From Chara braunii (Eukaryota > Streptophyta > Charophyceae > Charales > Characeae): a stretch of DNA of 37,080 nt. This document shows positions 20,437-28,918 of this stretch, one piece after another. Every line of letters begins with the position of its first letter. Position 1 is the stretch's first letter. The stretch is taken from contig BFEA01000046.1 in NCBI GenBank assembly GCA_003427395.1, positions 2,579,216 to 2,616,295 on the forward strand. The letters run 5' to 3'. Both the position numbers and the translations under genes were made by a program. The notes below the pieces were generated by a model. The model made no database searches. It saw only the letters and a list, made by a program, of their open reading frames with translations, and was not told the DNA's origin.

Positions 20437-21361
20437 TTAGGACATACTCACACAGGGTGAGCAAAGTTGCAAAATCTGCAATTTTGCAATTTCGAATTTG
20501 AGATTTATGTGTGAGGCGTACTCACACACTGGTAGCACAATAGCAAAATGTGAATGAGACATGGCCGCGACTTTCTGAACAATGGTCCATTTGGTATCAG
20601 CGTGGGCACACAGCTGATAGCAGATGGTGGAATTTTTTTTATTGGGTTTTATGTTTTTTTGTTTTTTTTCTTTTCTTAATTTCTCCTTCTAAAGTTTCGG
20701 CCTGCACAGAGGCGCGATCTTCCCGCTTCTCCAACCTGTGTCACATATGGCGAGCAGACCAGGTGCTATGCACCTATGAAAGTGGACCACTTGCAAGACT
20801 GGCGGTGGCGGGAGTGCAGTGGGAGCACGGAGACCAGGAAGCAGGGGGGAGGCCGGGCGGAACGTGCTTCTATTCTCGCGGAGGGCCTGACTATTCTTCC
20901 GGAGGGCCAGACTATCCGCATGCGGGAACGGGGGAGAAACGGGCGGAAGGGCAGCGCAAGCGCGTATGGGACTCACCTGGGGGGGGCAAGGGACTCCGCC
21001 ACTAGGGACAAACCCCTTACAGACAGGCAATCTGCTGTGCATAACGCCAAAGATAGTACAGCCGTTGTATGACTTACGGCTGGAGACCAAACGTAGCATT
21101 TTTGGACGATAGTGGGCAAGAAATTCCGTTTTGTGGCCTGCGGAGGTTCTAGCTGTTTTTTTTTTTAATAAGAAAATCAATTGCGAATTTGCTAGGACCT
21201 CTAGAGGTCCTCGCAATTTGCTGCACCCCGCGGCCCAGCAGGCTGCTGACAAATACTACATGCTTTGTGATTTTGGTGGGGGCGGGGATAATGTGTGACT
21301 GCAAAACAAGAGCAGATTTTGCCATCTTGAGAATTAGACCCCTAGTGTGAGTATGCCCTTA
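20437..21361. mobile_element. Longer M1-related element, 919 bp
   Basis: The left end GGACATACTCACAC (20440) and right end GTGTGAGTATGCCC (to 21358) are inverted repeats of the M1 family. TTA flanks both sides (20437-20439, 21359-21361). A second M1-like left end (ggcgtactcacacactgg) sits at 20516. That suggests an internal duplication or a nested copy. The ~0.8 kb interior holds overlapping frames on both strands (20550-21005 plus, 20689-21252 minus) with no transposase motif that I recognise. A T tract lies at 20633-20675. Confidence 0.75.
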
Positions 21362-21448
21362 TTATCTTTTTTTTTTTCCCTACGGTTTGCTGGTTTTCCG
21401 ATATAAAAAATCTTGTCATCCATGCTTGCAGGGGTCCCCTGTATACCC

Positions 21449-21852
21449 TTAGGGCCTCGTTTGATGCCACTTGAACAAGTGTTGGAGCGGAAATCTTTGT
21501 CCCACCCCTCCCTAATGGCGGCACTGGTTTGTTTTCACATCCAGGTTCTCTAGTGTATGCCCTAGAAACTCAAGTGCAGCTGGGGCAAAATCGCACTTGA
21601 GCTCAAGGTACCCCATGGAGGTACTTTGAGTTCCAAGTGTCAGACCCTTGGGGCTTCCCAGACCAGAGAACCTTGTGTACTCCTAAAAAGACGCGCCAGG
21701 GGTTGGAGACACACCAGGGGTTTCAATAGCAGCGCTTTCAAGTATTTTGTCTAGTGCAAATGGAACCAAGATAAACTGTAGTGCAAATTAATTTGCGATT
21801 ATGGTGCACTTGAGATTCTAGGGTTCTCTAGTGGTATCGAATGAGGCTCGTA
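21449..21852. mobile_element. Inverted-repeat element M4, ~398 bp
   Basis: The left terminus GGGCCTCGTTTGATGCCACT (21452) and right terminus read in reverse, GAGCCTCATTCGATACCACT (to 21849), match at 16 of 20 positions. Flanks are TTA and GTA, a decayed 3-bp duplication. Internally, ctcaagtg and cacttgag blocks form further hairpins near 21570-21600. The GGGCCTCGTTTG start is common among plant miniature hAT or Harbinger elements. I cannot decide between these families. Confidence 0.62.
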
Positions 21853-22121
21853 GGAGTCATGGTAGGTAGGTAATGAAAGAAAGACATGTTCCATGACATG
21901 GCAGAATGCCAAATATGTGAGGTTAGAGAAAAACATACGGCTGTCCCCCTATGAGGAGAAGGCAGCTTTTCAAAAGAAAATAAAAAAATATTGTCCTATC
22001 TTATGTCACCCAATGAGGCCTTGCTAACCTGCACTCCCAGACCTTTCCCCCCCAATCGGCGTCCCTCCGAAAATCCCCCCCTCCCACCCCCATCAAATCA
22101 GCCTCTTCCCTGTTGTAGCCC

Positions 22122-22241
22122 CCCAACCCAACCAACCCCACTGTTCTGGATGTATCTGACCGAAATTCCACCGTGACGTGGCTGTATCTCAGGGCACTTT
22201 CGTCCAATGCCCAGTCGAAAAAGTCCTAGCCTGAGTACGCC
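22122..22241. mobile_element. M1 miniature element, left end lost
   Basis: ctggatgtatctgaccg (from 22145) and the right half (cagtcgaaaaagtcctagcctgagtacgcc, ending 22241) match M1 copies. The left inverted repeat is replaced by C-rich sequence. The right flank is TTC. Confidence 0.6.
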
Positions 22242-22486
22242 TTCAGGCAATGCTGACGCGGACTCCCCGGACCAGCTCCCGCCCACAAGCAGACCGGTCG
22301 TACCGTGCTGCTGCTACCGGTAGTGGAAGACAGGAGGAGAGGGACTGCGCGGCAAGCTGACAGGTCGCAGGTCGCAGGTCGCATCTTGTGAAGACCGCCG
22401 TTTGGGACACGACGACCGGTCGAAAAGACTCTGTACCCTACGACCGGTTACTCCGCGGCCGTCCGCATGGCTCTCTGTCCACCGCT

Positions 22487-22621
22487 TCAGGGCAATACCC
22501 CAGACAATTGGTAGACTTTTCTGACGCATATCTGAATGTAAATTGCTGTCAGATGTATGTAGGACAAGCCGCAATTTGGATCACCTTCATCCAGGGAAGT
22601 CCCAGTGTGACTATGCTCTCA
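22487..22621. mobile_element. M1 miniature element, 129 bp, TCA target duplication
   Basis: The left end GGGCAATACCCCAGA (22490) and right end CAGTGTGACTATGCTC (to 22618) are decayed M1 inverted repeats. TCA flanks both sides (22487-22489 and 22619-22621). The interior keeps the tgaatgtaaat and gatgtatgta phrases. Confidence 0.65.
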
Positions 22622-22745
22622 GTGAGGAATGTTTTGCAGGCACGGGCTCCCATCGCTCACCCGGATTCTCTGTTTCAGGCCGTTGATGGCAAATACCAAT
22701 TATCTGATAACAACCCCTGGCCAACATTCACGCTATGCCGCTGCC

Positions 22746-22747
<2 letters not shown>

Positions 22748-22837
<90 letters not shown>

Positions 22838-22852
22838 CTATCTATCTATCTN

Positions 22853-22907
<55 letters not shown>

Positions 22908-22931
22908 CTATCTATCTATCTATCTATCTAT

Positions 22932-22978
<47 letters not shown>
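22748..22978. repeat. Compound (TC)n(TATC)n(TC)n(TATC)n(TG)n microsatellite with one N
   Basis: Two TC blocks, each followed by TATC tetranucleotides, and a final TG block form the array. Position 22852 is N. The near-identical halves around the N could be a real duplication or a mis-joined array. Confidence 0.95.
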
Positions 22979-22979
<1 letters not shown>

Positions 22980-23226
22980 CTGTCTCTGTGTGTAGTCTGT
23001 GTATGTGTGTGTGTGTAGCTACCGGTAGCTAGCGAGCGAGCCAGCGACAGCGTATTGTCACGACTTTTTCAACACTACATGTAGAGCTAGTACGAGTTTT
23101 CTTTCTTGTCCTGTAAAGGAAAGAAAACGAACCAAAAAAAGAAAGAAAGAAAGAAAACGAACCAAACCATAGCTTTCATGGGCCCAGTTCCCAGCACGTG
23201 TTGCTCCCCACGGGCCATCACACAAT

Positions 23227-23353
23227 GAGTTATAATTGCACTTCGGGCACCCTACCTGGCCAGAAAGCTGCGTTGCATACATTGCCCGAACTGCAATTCG
23301 AAACTGTATCTTGGCCCATAGTGCAATCATAACTCATTTTTGTGACTCTCCCC
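23227..23353. mobile_element. M2 inverted-repeat element, copy 1, with internal deletion
   Basis: This shares gcaccctacctggccag and the right arm (aaactgtatcttggcccata) with the copies at 26793 and 32800. About 30 bp of the left arm is missing exactly between two aattgcac direct repeats, consistent with slippage or recombination. The right end (ttgtgactctcccc) runs straight into U6 copy 2. Confidence 0.78.
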
Positions 23354-23580
23354 AGTCATTGGGGACATCCGTTCAAATTGGAGCGATACAGAGAATGAAT
23401 TTTTATTTTTATTTTTTTCAAAATTAATGTTCCATTATAGCTCAACAAAGAAGAGAATGAATATTAGCTTGGCCCCTGCGCAAGGATGACACACAAATCT
23501 TTAATTCTTTTTTCTTTTTCGGGAAACACGCACAAATCGAGAAATGGTCCCAAAAAGGAGAAAAAAGAAAAAAAAGGTCC
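23354..23580 (+). pseudogene. U6 snRNA retrocopy 2, split by two insertions
   Basis: The plus strand follows U6 in three blocks. Block 1 is 23354-23396: TTGGGGACATCCG, AAATTGGAGCGATACAGAGAA. Block 2 is 23463-23492: ATTAGCTTGGCCCCTGCG, CAAGGATGACAC. Block 3 is 23531-23551: CACAAATCGAGAAATGGTCC. The first gap is flanked by identical 11-mers AGAGAATGAAT (23390-23400, 23452-23462). The second is flanked by acacacaaatc and acacgcacaaatc. An A-rich tail follows (caaaaaggagaaaaaag...), so it is a retrocopy. Neither gap has GT...AG ends, so I do not call introns. Confidence 0.87.
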
Positions 23581-23622
23581 AAAAAAAAGAAAGAAAGAAA
23601 AGAAGATGGTGGTGGTCCTTTC

Positions 23623-23750
23623 TCTACGTAGTACTATGTAATTCTATGTAGTCCTATGTAGTCCTACGAAGTACTATGTAGAGCTATGTACTATGTAGTA
23701 CTATGGAAGGACAAAAAGAGCTATGTACTATGTAGTACTATGGAAGGACC
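23623..23750. repeat. Minisatellite of 'tactatgtag' units
   Basis: Variants of (t/c)ctatgtag and gtactatgtag recur about a dozen times. They end in a larger duplication of agctatgtactatgtag followed by tactatggaaggac at 23680-23714 and 23719-23750. Confidence 0.85.
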
Positions 23751-23792
23751 AAACCAAACACAGTGGTAGGCCAATATTCGTACTATTAAGTA

Positions 23793-23838
23793 TATAAAGG
23801 ACGATTACCAGCTTATAAAGGACGATTCCCAGCTTATC
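23793..23838. repeat. Two tandem copies of a ~21-bp unit
   Basis: ataaaggacgattaccagctt is followed at once by ataaaggacgattcccagctt, with one difference. Confidence 0.8.
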
Positions 23839-23865
23839 AAGAAAAAGCAAAAAAAAAACAAGCAA

Positions 23866-24001
23866 TACCACGGACAGGGTACAATTTCTTCTTCTTCTTC
23901 TTCTTCTTCTTCTTCTTCTTCTTCTTCTTCTTCTTCTTCTTCTTCGTTTGTTTTTTTTTTGGTTGGTTGGGGGGGGAGGGATAGGATTGCATAGTACAGT
24001 G
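23866..24001. repeat. TTC-repeat cassette, copy 1
   Basis: The order is a leader cacggacagggtacaatttc, about 18 TTC units (23889-23945), a T run, a G run, and cataGTACAgtg-type sequence. The same order recurs at 24233-24356, so this is a dispersed repeat with an internal microsatellite rather than an isolated triplet array. Confidence 0.75.
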
Positions 24002-24232
24002 GAGGAGATGATAGTTGCATGCATGAAGCGAGTAAGAAGATCTAATAATCCACGTGAACATCTCAAGTTCTGACGAAAAGCATACACATACACCGTGACG
24101 TGCAAACACATACATTCTGACGCATGTCACACACTGAATCAACACAACAAGCAACCCCTGCGAGGTACGATTGATGGATTCTCCGATGGATTCTCCGCTC
24201 CGGTAGAAAACAGCCATGGAAATCGGCCAACG

Positions 24233-24356
24233 AGGCACGGATAGAGTACAATTTCTTCTTCTTCTTCTTCTTCTTCTTCGTCTTCTTCTTTTCTTTTTTT
24301 TTTTTCTTTGGGGGGGGGGGGGGGGAGGGGCGAGGATCACATAGTACAATGTCAGA
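24233..24356. repeat. TTC-repeat cassette, copy 2
   Basis: gcacggatagagtacaatttc leads into about 12 TTC units, a T run, 17 G's, then gaggatcacatagtacaatg, parallel to copy 1. Long acidic or Arg-rich frames across both cassettes are artefacts. Confidence 0.75.
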
Positions 24357-24439
24357 GCATTAGTGAACACGGTCATTGACTTTTTTGTCAATATTTGAAT
24401 TTCTGATTTATTTGTTTATTTGCGAAACTTCAGGTGAAG

Positions 24440-24482
24440 CGCTGCGCTTTAGGGGGTGATAAGATCATCCCCCCAAAGCGGC
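24440..24482. other. Hairpin, 15-bp stem
   Basis: GCTTTAGGGGGTGAT, a 3-nt loop and ATCATCCCCCCAAAGC pair along almost the whole length, with one bulge. No neighbouring gene is visible. It may be part of an uncharacterised repeat. Confidence 0.6.
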
Positions 24483-24663
24483 TCTCCTGGCGAAGGCTCC
24501 ATCTATTGGTGGGGAGCAGCACCTGCTGGAAACCGGGTCCAGCTTTGGGGCGAAAAAAAATTGCAATCTCTCTGCAACCCCTGTACCGCTGATCTGGACA
24601 ATGCTAAGACTTCCTATGCCGAAAACAGGGTCCCGCCTCCCAATTTTCGATACAAGTTATGTC

Positions 24664-24789
24664 TGAGGGCATACTCACACTAGCACTTTCCAAAATGGAT
24701 GAGACCCCAATTTCGGCCACACCCGTATGCATCTGGCAGGAATTCCGTCCAGAAATAAGTACAAACGTCCTAGTGTGAGTATGCCCTGA
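24664..24789. mobile_element. M1 miniature element, intact 120-bp copy, TGA target duplication
   Basis: The left end GGGCATACTCACACTAG (24667) and right end CTAGTGTGAGTATGCCC (to 24786) are perfect 17-bp inverted repeats. TGA flanks both sides. A 3-bp TNA duplication and GG-starting ends fit PIF/Harbinger. It has no coding capacity and needs a transposase from elsewhere. Confidence 0.9.
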
Positions 24790-24920
24790 GTAGTCATGTG
24801 CCTCCTGTAGACCAATCCCTAAAAGCACATTATGCCCCCTTGCTAGAAACGAGGTCCAGCGTCCCATTTGGGGGGCGCCTGAATTTCGGGAGTTTCTTGT
24901 ATAACAAAAAAACAAGAAGA

Positions 24921-25075
24921 CCAACGGCCCTCAGTTGGTACACCCAATGAACTGTTGAAGTACAGACCGAAGTTCGAGTCCAGCTGCGATCAGATGAACA
25001 GAACAAAATAAATCTGAATTGCCTGGGGCCGGGCAGTTCAATATGATGATATCTGAAGGCCCTCACCCTCTTCGG

Positions 25076-25117
<42 letters not shown>

Positions 25118-25135
25118 NNNNNAAAAAAAAAAAAA
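24921..25135 (+). mobile_element. tRNA-derived SINE (family S), copy 1 with long A tail containing Ns
   Basis: A tRNA-like head (ccctcagttggta as A box at ~24928; agttcgagtcc as B box at 24971-24981) is followed by the family body gatgaacagaac...ctggggccgg, then cagttcaatatgatgatatct and ggccctc. An A run of about 55 positions closes it, with five Ns at 25118-25122. Pol III would transcribe it from the A and B boxes; mobilisation needs a LINE enzyme. Another SINE head follows 15 bp after the tail. Confidence 0.85.
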
Positions 25136-25150
25136 GAAGGTAATACTGTG

Positions 25151-25305
25151 CCAACGGGCCCAGCTGGTACACCCATGAGCTGTTCTTTTTTATATATATA
25201 TATATTTTTGAGAAGTTGGTCACCTTTATTACCAATAACAGAAGTTCAGAAGAGGCCGGGGACCTCACAATTCAACCCGGATGAACAGAACTGGAAACCG
25301 GGTCC
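25151..25305 (+). mobile_element. SINE family S, copy 2, interrupted
   Basis: The head ccaacgggcccagctggta and acacccatgagctgtt match copy 1. They then break into a T and TA run (25185-25207). Family-like sequence returns at ccggatgaacagaactgg (25277). The B-box region is missing. Confidence 0.65.
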
Positions 25306-25408
25306 AGTGTCCCATTTACTCACTCTGTCCAGTGTCCCATTTACTCACTCTGTTATCTCAAAGAAGCTTCTCCCATTTACTCACTCTGTTATCTCAAAGA
25401 AGCTTCTC
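25302..25408. repeat. Tandem duplications of a 26- and 36-bp unit
   Basis: tccagtgtcccatttactc is duplicated at once (25302, 25328), then cccatttactcactctgtta with tctcaaagaagcttct is duplicated (25337, 25373). It is a young, nearly exact tandem expansion next to the SINE. Confidence 0.85.
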
Positions 25409-25499
25409 AAAAAAATTCCCCTGAAGTGCAGTAAAAAGGTATGAATATCTGTCCAGCAACCTAAGACGGTTTCAAATGCATTTCCGAGCGTGAAGCACC

Positions 25500-26130
25500 A
25501 GAGCTGAGAAACCAGCTAATATCCCTATGGGATTGTAATCTTAAATGTCTAAATTGACCGCACCCTTAACCTGTAGCCAATTCAAAATCCATGTTCGAAC
25601 AAATCTGTAGCAAGCCTCTGAGTCCAGCCTATGCAATTATTATAGTCTTGGTATGACTAAACTATAATGAACAAAGCCAAATAACAGTAGTAGGTCAGCA
25701 ACGTTCCCACAACTAGTAGGTCTCCCACCGCCTTCGATAGTTCCGTTGCCTTCCCCAACCTTCCACATTTACGAACCAAAACCAAAGCCGAGAGCCCGCA
25801 GTGAAGATTCCTTGAAGTAGCCTCTAGCTTAGGTGAGATTAGGTGAAATAAAAATTACGAGCAATTTTGAAACTTACTATGTTATAGGAGGGCTCGGATA
25901 TGGGAATAGGGATGGAGGGTTCGCTGAATCCAACCTTACGGCCGAAAACCCAGCTCCCTATTAGGAGAGTAATTTTGAGTGTCGAGATCAACAGAACCGT
26001 TAACTATCACCAAATCAATATCACCGTTCAAACAGATCAATAGCCAGAGAATAGCTCTAGCCTATGCCGACGGCTAGAAATTAAAATCTGCTAATCCAAG
26101 TTATAATGGCCAAAGTAATAGACAAAACCC
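25500..26130. repeat. Diverged direct repeat (two ~200-bp copies ~430 bp apart)
   Basis: 25505-25700 and 25938-26130 share ordered phrases. These are gaaa(a)cccagct, an AT-rich run, gttcgaacaaatc/gttcaaacagatc, then tagc...ctctag/gagtccagcctatgc, ataatg(aa/gc)caaag, and (a)cagcaac. Identity by eye is roughly 60-65%. There is no coding frame. It may be an old tandem duplication or parts of one LTR pair. Confidence 0.4.
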
Positions 26131-26197
26131 AGCAACAGATCTCTACATAAGAGGCCGGTAATCCGCAGAATTCGAAAGGAAACTTCACCAAACAGGT

Positions 26198-26426
26198 GAG
26201 CTCCTCACAACAGCAGTCCCACCACTGGCAGTTGCCCTCCCACTGCTTCTGGAAGCGCCGCTGTCTGAGTCGCCGATGGCCACCTACTAGATGTTCACAT
26301 TCATCAACATGTAATTTTCCATGTATTTAGCCCATAAAGGGCGAATAGCGACTCAGACACCGGCGCTTCCAGAAGCAGTGGGAGGGCTACTGGCAGTGGT
26401 GGGACCACTGTGGTGAGGAGCACACG
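26198..26426. other. Long hairpin: 73-bp arms, ~79-bp loop
   Basis: The left arm 26200-26272 and the reverse of the right arm 26352-26424 align with about 6 mismatches in 73 (cccaccactg..., ccctcccactgcttctggaa, gtctgagtcgc). A transcript from either strand would fold into a long, nearly perfect stem, as young MIRNA or hairpin-siRNA loci do. It lacks the G-rich termini and TNA flanks of the MITEs in this window. The minus-strand frame over the right arm (26304-26522) is probably not a gene. Confidence 0.75.
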
Positions 26427-26502
26427 CCAAGAACTAAGTAATTTCGTTGGCAAGGAACATAAGCTAGTCAGTACATGCAGACTCTCATGATGTAAGAGGA
26501 AA

Positions 26503-26517
26503 TATCCAAAGCTCTGA
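26503..26517 (-). promoter_or_regulatory. Possible LTR-element primer binding site remnant
   Basis: The minus strand reads TTGTATCAGAGCTTTGG, which matches TGGTATCAGAGC except for the second base. If real, an LTR would lie above 26518 and internal sequence below. No LTR pair was found, so this could be chance. Confidence 0.25.
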
Positions 26518-26557
26518 TACAAGGATTTTCAAGATGCATGGGTGGCTCTTCTAAATG

Positions 26558-26722
26558 CGGTATTTACCCCATGAACTATTCAAATACAGACGGAAGTTTG
26601 AATCCAGATACTGACAGATGAACAGAACACGATCATTCTCAAATTCTCAATTACATGGGGCCGGTCAGTTCAATGATGATATCTCAAGGCCGTCGTTATC
26701 ACGTTCATGGGAAAAAAAAAGT
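26558..26722 (+). mobile_element. SINE family S, copy 3, head decayed
   Basis: The body matches the family: accccatgaactattcaaat, B-box-like agtttgaatccag, gacagatgaacagaacac, catggggccggtcagttcaa, tgatgatatctcaaggcc. It ends in a short A run. The A box is unrecognisable. Confidence 0.75.
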
Positions 26723-26792
26723 ACCATATTAATTATTAATGCCTTTTTTTTTCTCTGAGGAAAAACCGAAAGTATAGTTTCCAAGTAAATTA

Positions 26793-26990
26793 GGGGTAAC
26801 TTCAGTAGAGTCACAAAAACGGGTTATAATTGCACTATGGGCCAAGATACAGTTTGCAATTGCACTTCAGGCACCCTACCTGGCCAGAAAGCTGGTTTGC
26901 ATATATTGTCCCAACTGCAAGTGGAAACTGTATCTTGGCCCATAGTGCAATTATAACTGGTTTTTATGAATCCCGCTGCCTAGTTTGCCC
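26793..26990. mobile_element. M2 inverted-repeat element, copy 2, 198 bp
   Basis: The ends are GGGGTAACT and, in reverse, GGGCAAACT. Inward lies a perfect 33-bp inverted repeat (gttataattgcactatgggc and onward) around a short core, gcaccctacctggccag. Flanks TTA and TTC may be a decayed 3-bp duplication. About 70% of the element is paired arms. Confidence 0.82.
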
Positions 26991-27061
26991 TTCAATTATT
27001 TAGTGCAAACATTGACTTCCTCCTATCCATGCAGGGATTCGTACATCTTCTTCTTCTTAAC

Positions 27062-27187
27062 TCAGGGCATACTTACACTAGCACTTTTTTCAATGTATAT
27101 CACCACAATTACGGCGGACCTGGATGCACCTTACTGCAATCACGTCCAGAGCTGAGTCGAAAAGCTCCTAGTGTGAGTATGCCCTCA
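27062..27187. mobile_element. M1 miniature element, intact 120-bp copy, TCA target duplication
   Basis: The left end GGGCATACTTACACTAG (27065) and right end CTAGTGTGAGTATGCCC (to 27184) differ by one base. TCA flanks both sides. Length is identical to the copy at 24667-24786, but the interiors differ considerably while keeping gcactttt...caatgtat and cgtccag. Confidence 0.9.
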
Positions 27188-27339
27188 CTCACTCCATACA
27201 CTATCATGAAGAGGAGGACGAAGGGGAGGAAGAGGATGCCCCGGGTCCGAATCTTATGGTAGATTGAATCTATGTTCATTTTGTACAGCCATCTACCCAT
27301 TTACAAGTCATGCAAAGATCCGTACTGATACTGAACCCG

Positions 27340-27622
27340 TTCCAGCACTTCGGGGACGCTGGGCCCGATTGGGTCCAGCCCTGGTGGGGATGCTGGACCT
27401 GGTTGGGACGCCAGATCGAGTTGGGACCCTGGACCCGGTTGCTGGTACCGTGGACTCAGTTCGGATGCTGGACCCGGTCCCTGGGACACTGACCCGATTG
27501 TGGCCCTGGAACCAGTTAGGACGCTGGAACTTATTGTTGGGCCCCCTGGACCCGAGTCCGACGCTGGAAACCGTTGGGATGCTGGATCCGGTTGGGACGC
27601 TCCGACGCAGGACACCAGTTTA
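27340..27622. repeat. GC-rich minisatellite, 18-bp unit
   Basis: About 15 diverged units resemble GGTTGGGACGCTGGACCC. The 6-residue periodicity in one frame (VGTLDP-like) follows from the 18-bp unit. The opposite strand is also open, so the 174-codon frame 27264-27785 is not evidence of a protein. Single copies of the same motif occur elsewhere in the window (about 19377, 24526, 24852, 25290). Confidence 0.82.
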
Positions 27623-27766
27623 CTCTAATGGAACGCCGGAGCCAGTTTTCCGCCCCAACCAATATAGGAGAAAGGAGCCATTGAAAAAAGGACAAGAAAA
27701 GAAGAAAAGAAAAGAAAAAGGAGCCATCAACCCGTACCGAACCATACCATTGTTTCTTCTCTTTCT

Positions 27767-27868
27767 GGGACCATTTCCCGGTTGATGCGAGTCATCCTTG
27801 AAAGCGCAGGGGCCATGCTAATCTTCTTTCTCTGTATCGTTCCAATTTTAACGGATGTTCCGAAGGGC
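27767..27868 (-). pseudogene. U6 snRNA retrocopy 3, near full length
   Basis: The minus strand from 27868 reads CCCTTCGGAACATCCG, AAAATTGGAACGATACAG, then agaaagaagATTAGCATGG, CCCCTGCGC, a 4-nt insertion (tttc), AAGGATGAC, and GGGAAATGGTCCC. The ACAGAGA box is kept but followed by a 4-nt duplication (aaag). The downstream flank is A/G-rich (cagaaagagaagaaac) with no T-run terminator. It is a retrocopy. Confidence 0.87.
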
Positions 27869-27936
27869 TTCTGGATCCAAGGATGTCTGATTAAAATGTT
27901 CATGATTTTCCCACTTTTGTTTTCTCTTTCTCCTGT

Positions 27937-28090
27937 TTTTTTTAAAAGGGCAATGGCCGTGATATATCATCATTGAACTGACCGGCCCAGGTGATTCAGA
28001 ACTATTTTCTATTGTGCATCTGATCGTACCTGGATTCGAACCATCAGTCTGTATTTCAACAGTTCATTGGTCCACCAGCTAGGCCCGTTA
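27937..28090 (-). mobile_element. SINE family S, copy 4
   Basis: On the minus strand: a head aacgggcctagctggtgg (A box shortened), ccaatgaactgttgaaatac, a perfect B box GGTTCGAATCC (near 28040), gatcagatgcacaatag, cacctgggccggtcagttca, atgatgatatatcacggcc and a short A tail. It is the best-preserved B box of the family. Confidence 0.87.
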
Positions 28091-28164
28091 GTATTTCCCA
28101 CTTTTTCAAAGTTTTGGGAAATTCTTGAAGCCCGTTATGACGGACAGAACGCTTTCGATTAATT

Positions 28165-28375
28165 GTTCTCTCTCTGTCTCTCTCTCTCTCTCTCTGTCTC
28201 TCTCCCCCCCCTACCCCTGCGCGCGCGCTTCCTTGATATTTGGAGAAAGACAGAAAATGATTGATTTTTCTCTTTAGTTTATTTAATTGTTCTGCCTCTT
28301 TGCTAACCGGGACAGCCGGTAGCATCAGGGACCATGCCAATTAAAAAAATAATAATAATAATAATAATAATAATT
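28165..28375. repeat. (TC)n, C run, (GC)n and (AAT)n microsatellites
   Basis: TC repeats lie at 28166-28204, followed by CCCCCCC and gcgcgcgc, and AAT repeats at 28346-28373. Between them is a scrap shared with 19063-19090 (cagccggtag followed by atcagg). Confidence 0.85.
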
Positions 28376-28599
28376 GGTTTGTGATTTTTTTATTTTTATT
28401 TTTTTGGGAAATGCGGTCACTAAAACAGTTTGTTTTTTTTTTTTTTTTTTTTAAAGGCTTGTGAGAGGTTGAGGCCATGTTGGAACTAAATTGTTGATAG
28501 GACAATGAACTAGGCGCACTCGGTTCCAGTCGGTGGCCGAAGTAGACCGCAACGGGGGGTGAGGAAGGAGAGTGCCAGGTCCAAACTTTTGGAACAAGA

Positions 28600-28918
28600 G
28601 GTCCTCCCGGTCGAGCTGGGCCGGGTTCAGGCCGGTGGTAGGCCTGTGGACTAAGGGACGTAGGAATAGGTGTTAGAAGGGAAGGATAGGAATGTTACAT
28701 AGGAGACAGCTGTAGGTAATAGTAAGGTGTAGTAGTGGTAGTAGCAGCGGACAGTAGAAGGGAGTGGAAGGTAGGTACGAGGACACATCTTTACTCACCA
28801 TAAGCTAAACTGGCCGAGGCTGCCAGGATAACACCGGGTCGAATCGTGATCCGGCCTTGAATGATGATTTTTCTATAATAAAATGAGTTGTGTTTGCTGT
28901 TAAAAAAAAAATAAAAAA
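28600..28918 (+). mobile_element. Dispersed repeat R, copy 1, with poly(A)-like end
   Basis: Two blocks are shared with 36100-36460. The first is gg(c/t)cggg/tttcaggcc...gtaggcctgtg (28622-28650). The second is aagctaaac(t/c)gg, gctgcc(a/g)ggataac, ccgggt(c/t)gaat and (t/c)ccggcct (28802-28855). In this copy the end runs into aataaaatgagttgtg and an A tract at 28902-28918. The upstream start may be near tgttggaac at 28479. It could be a solo LTR or the 3' end of a retroposon. Confidence 0.45.

Noticed and set aside
20689-21252. 187-codon minus-strand frame in the 919-bp element as a transposase
   Set aside because: No DDE or helix-turn-helix features were seen, and the plus strand is equally open over the same GC-rich stretch.
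22388-23032. 214-codon frame of Ser-Leu and Cys-Val runs
   Set aside because: It is translation of the TC/TATC/TG microsatellite and includes an N.
23397-23462. Spliceosomal intron in U6 copy 2
   Set aside because: There are no GT...AG ends, the flanks are direct repeats and the copy has an A-rich tail, so insertion into a pseudogene is simpler.
27264-27785. 174-codon frame with repeated VGTLDP-like units
   Set aside because: Periodicity comes from the 18-bp minisatellite, and the opposite strand is open as well.
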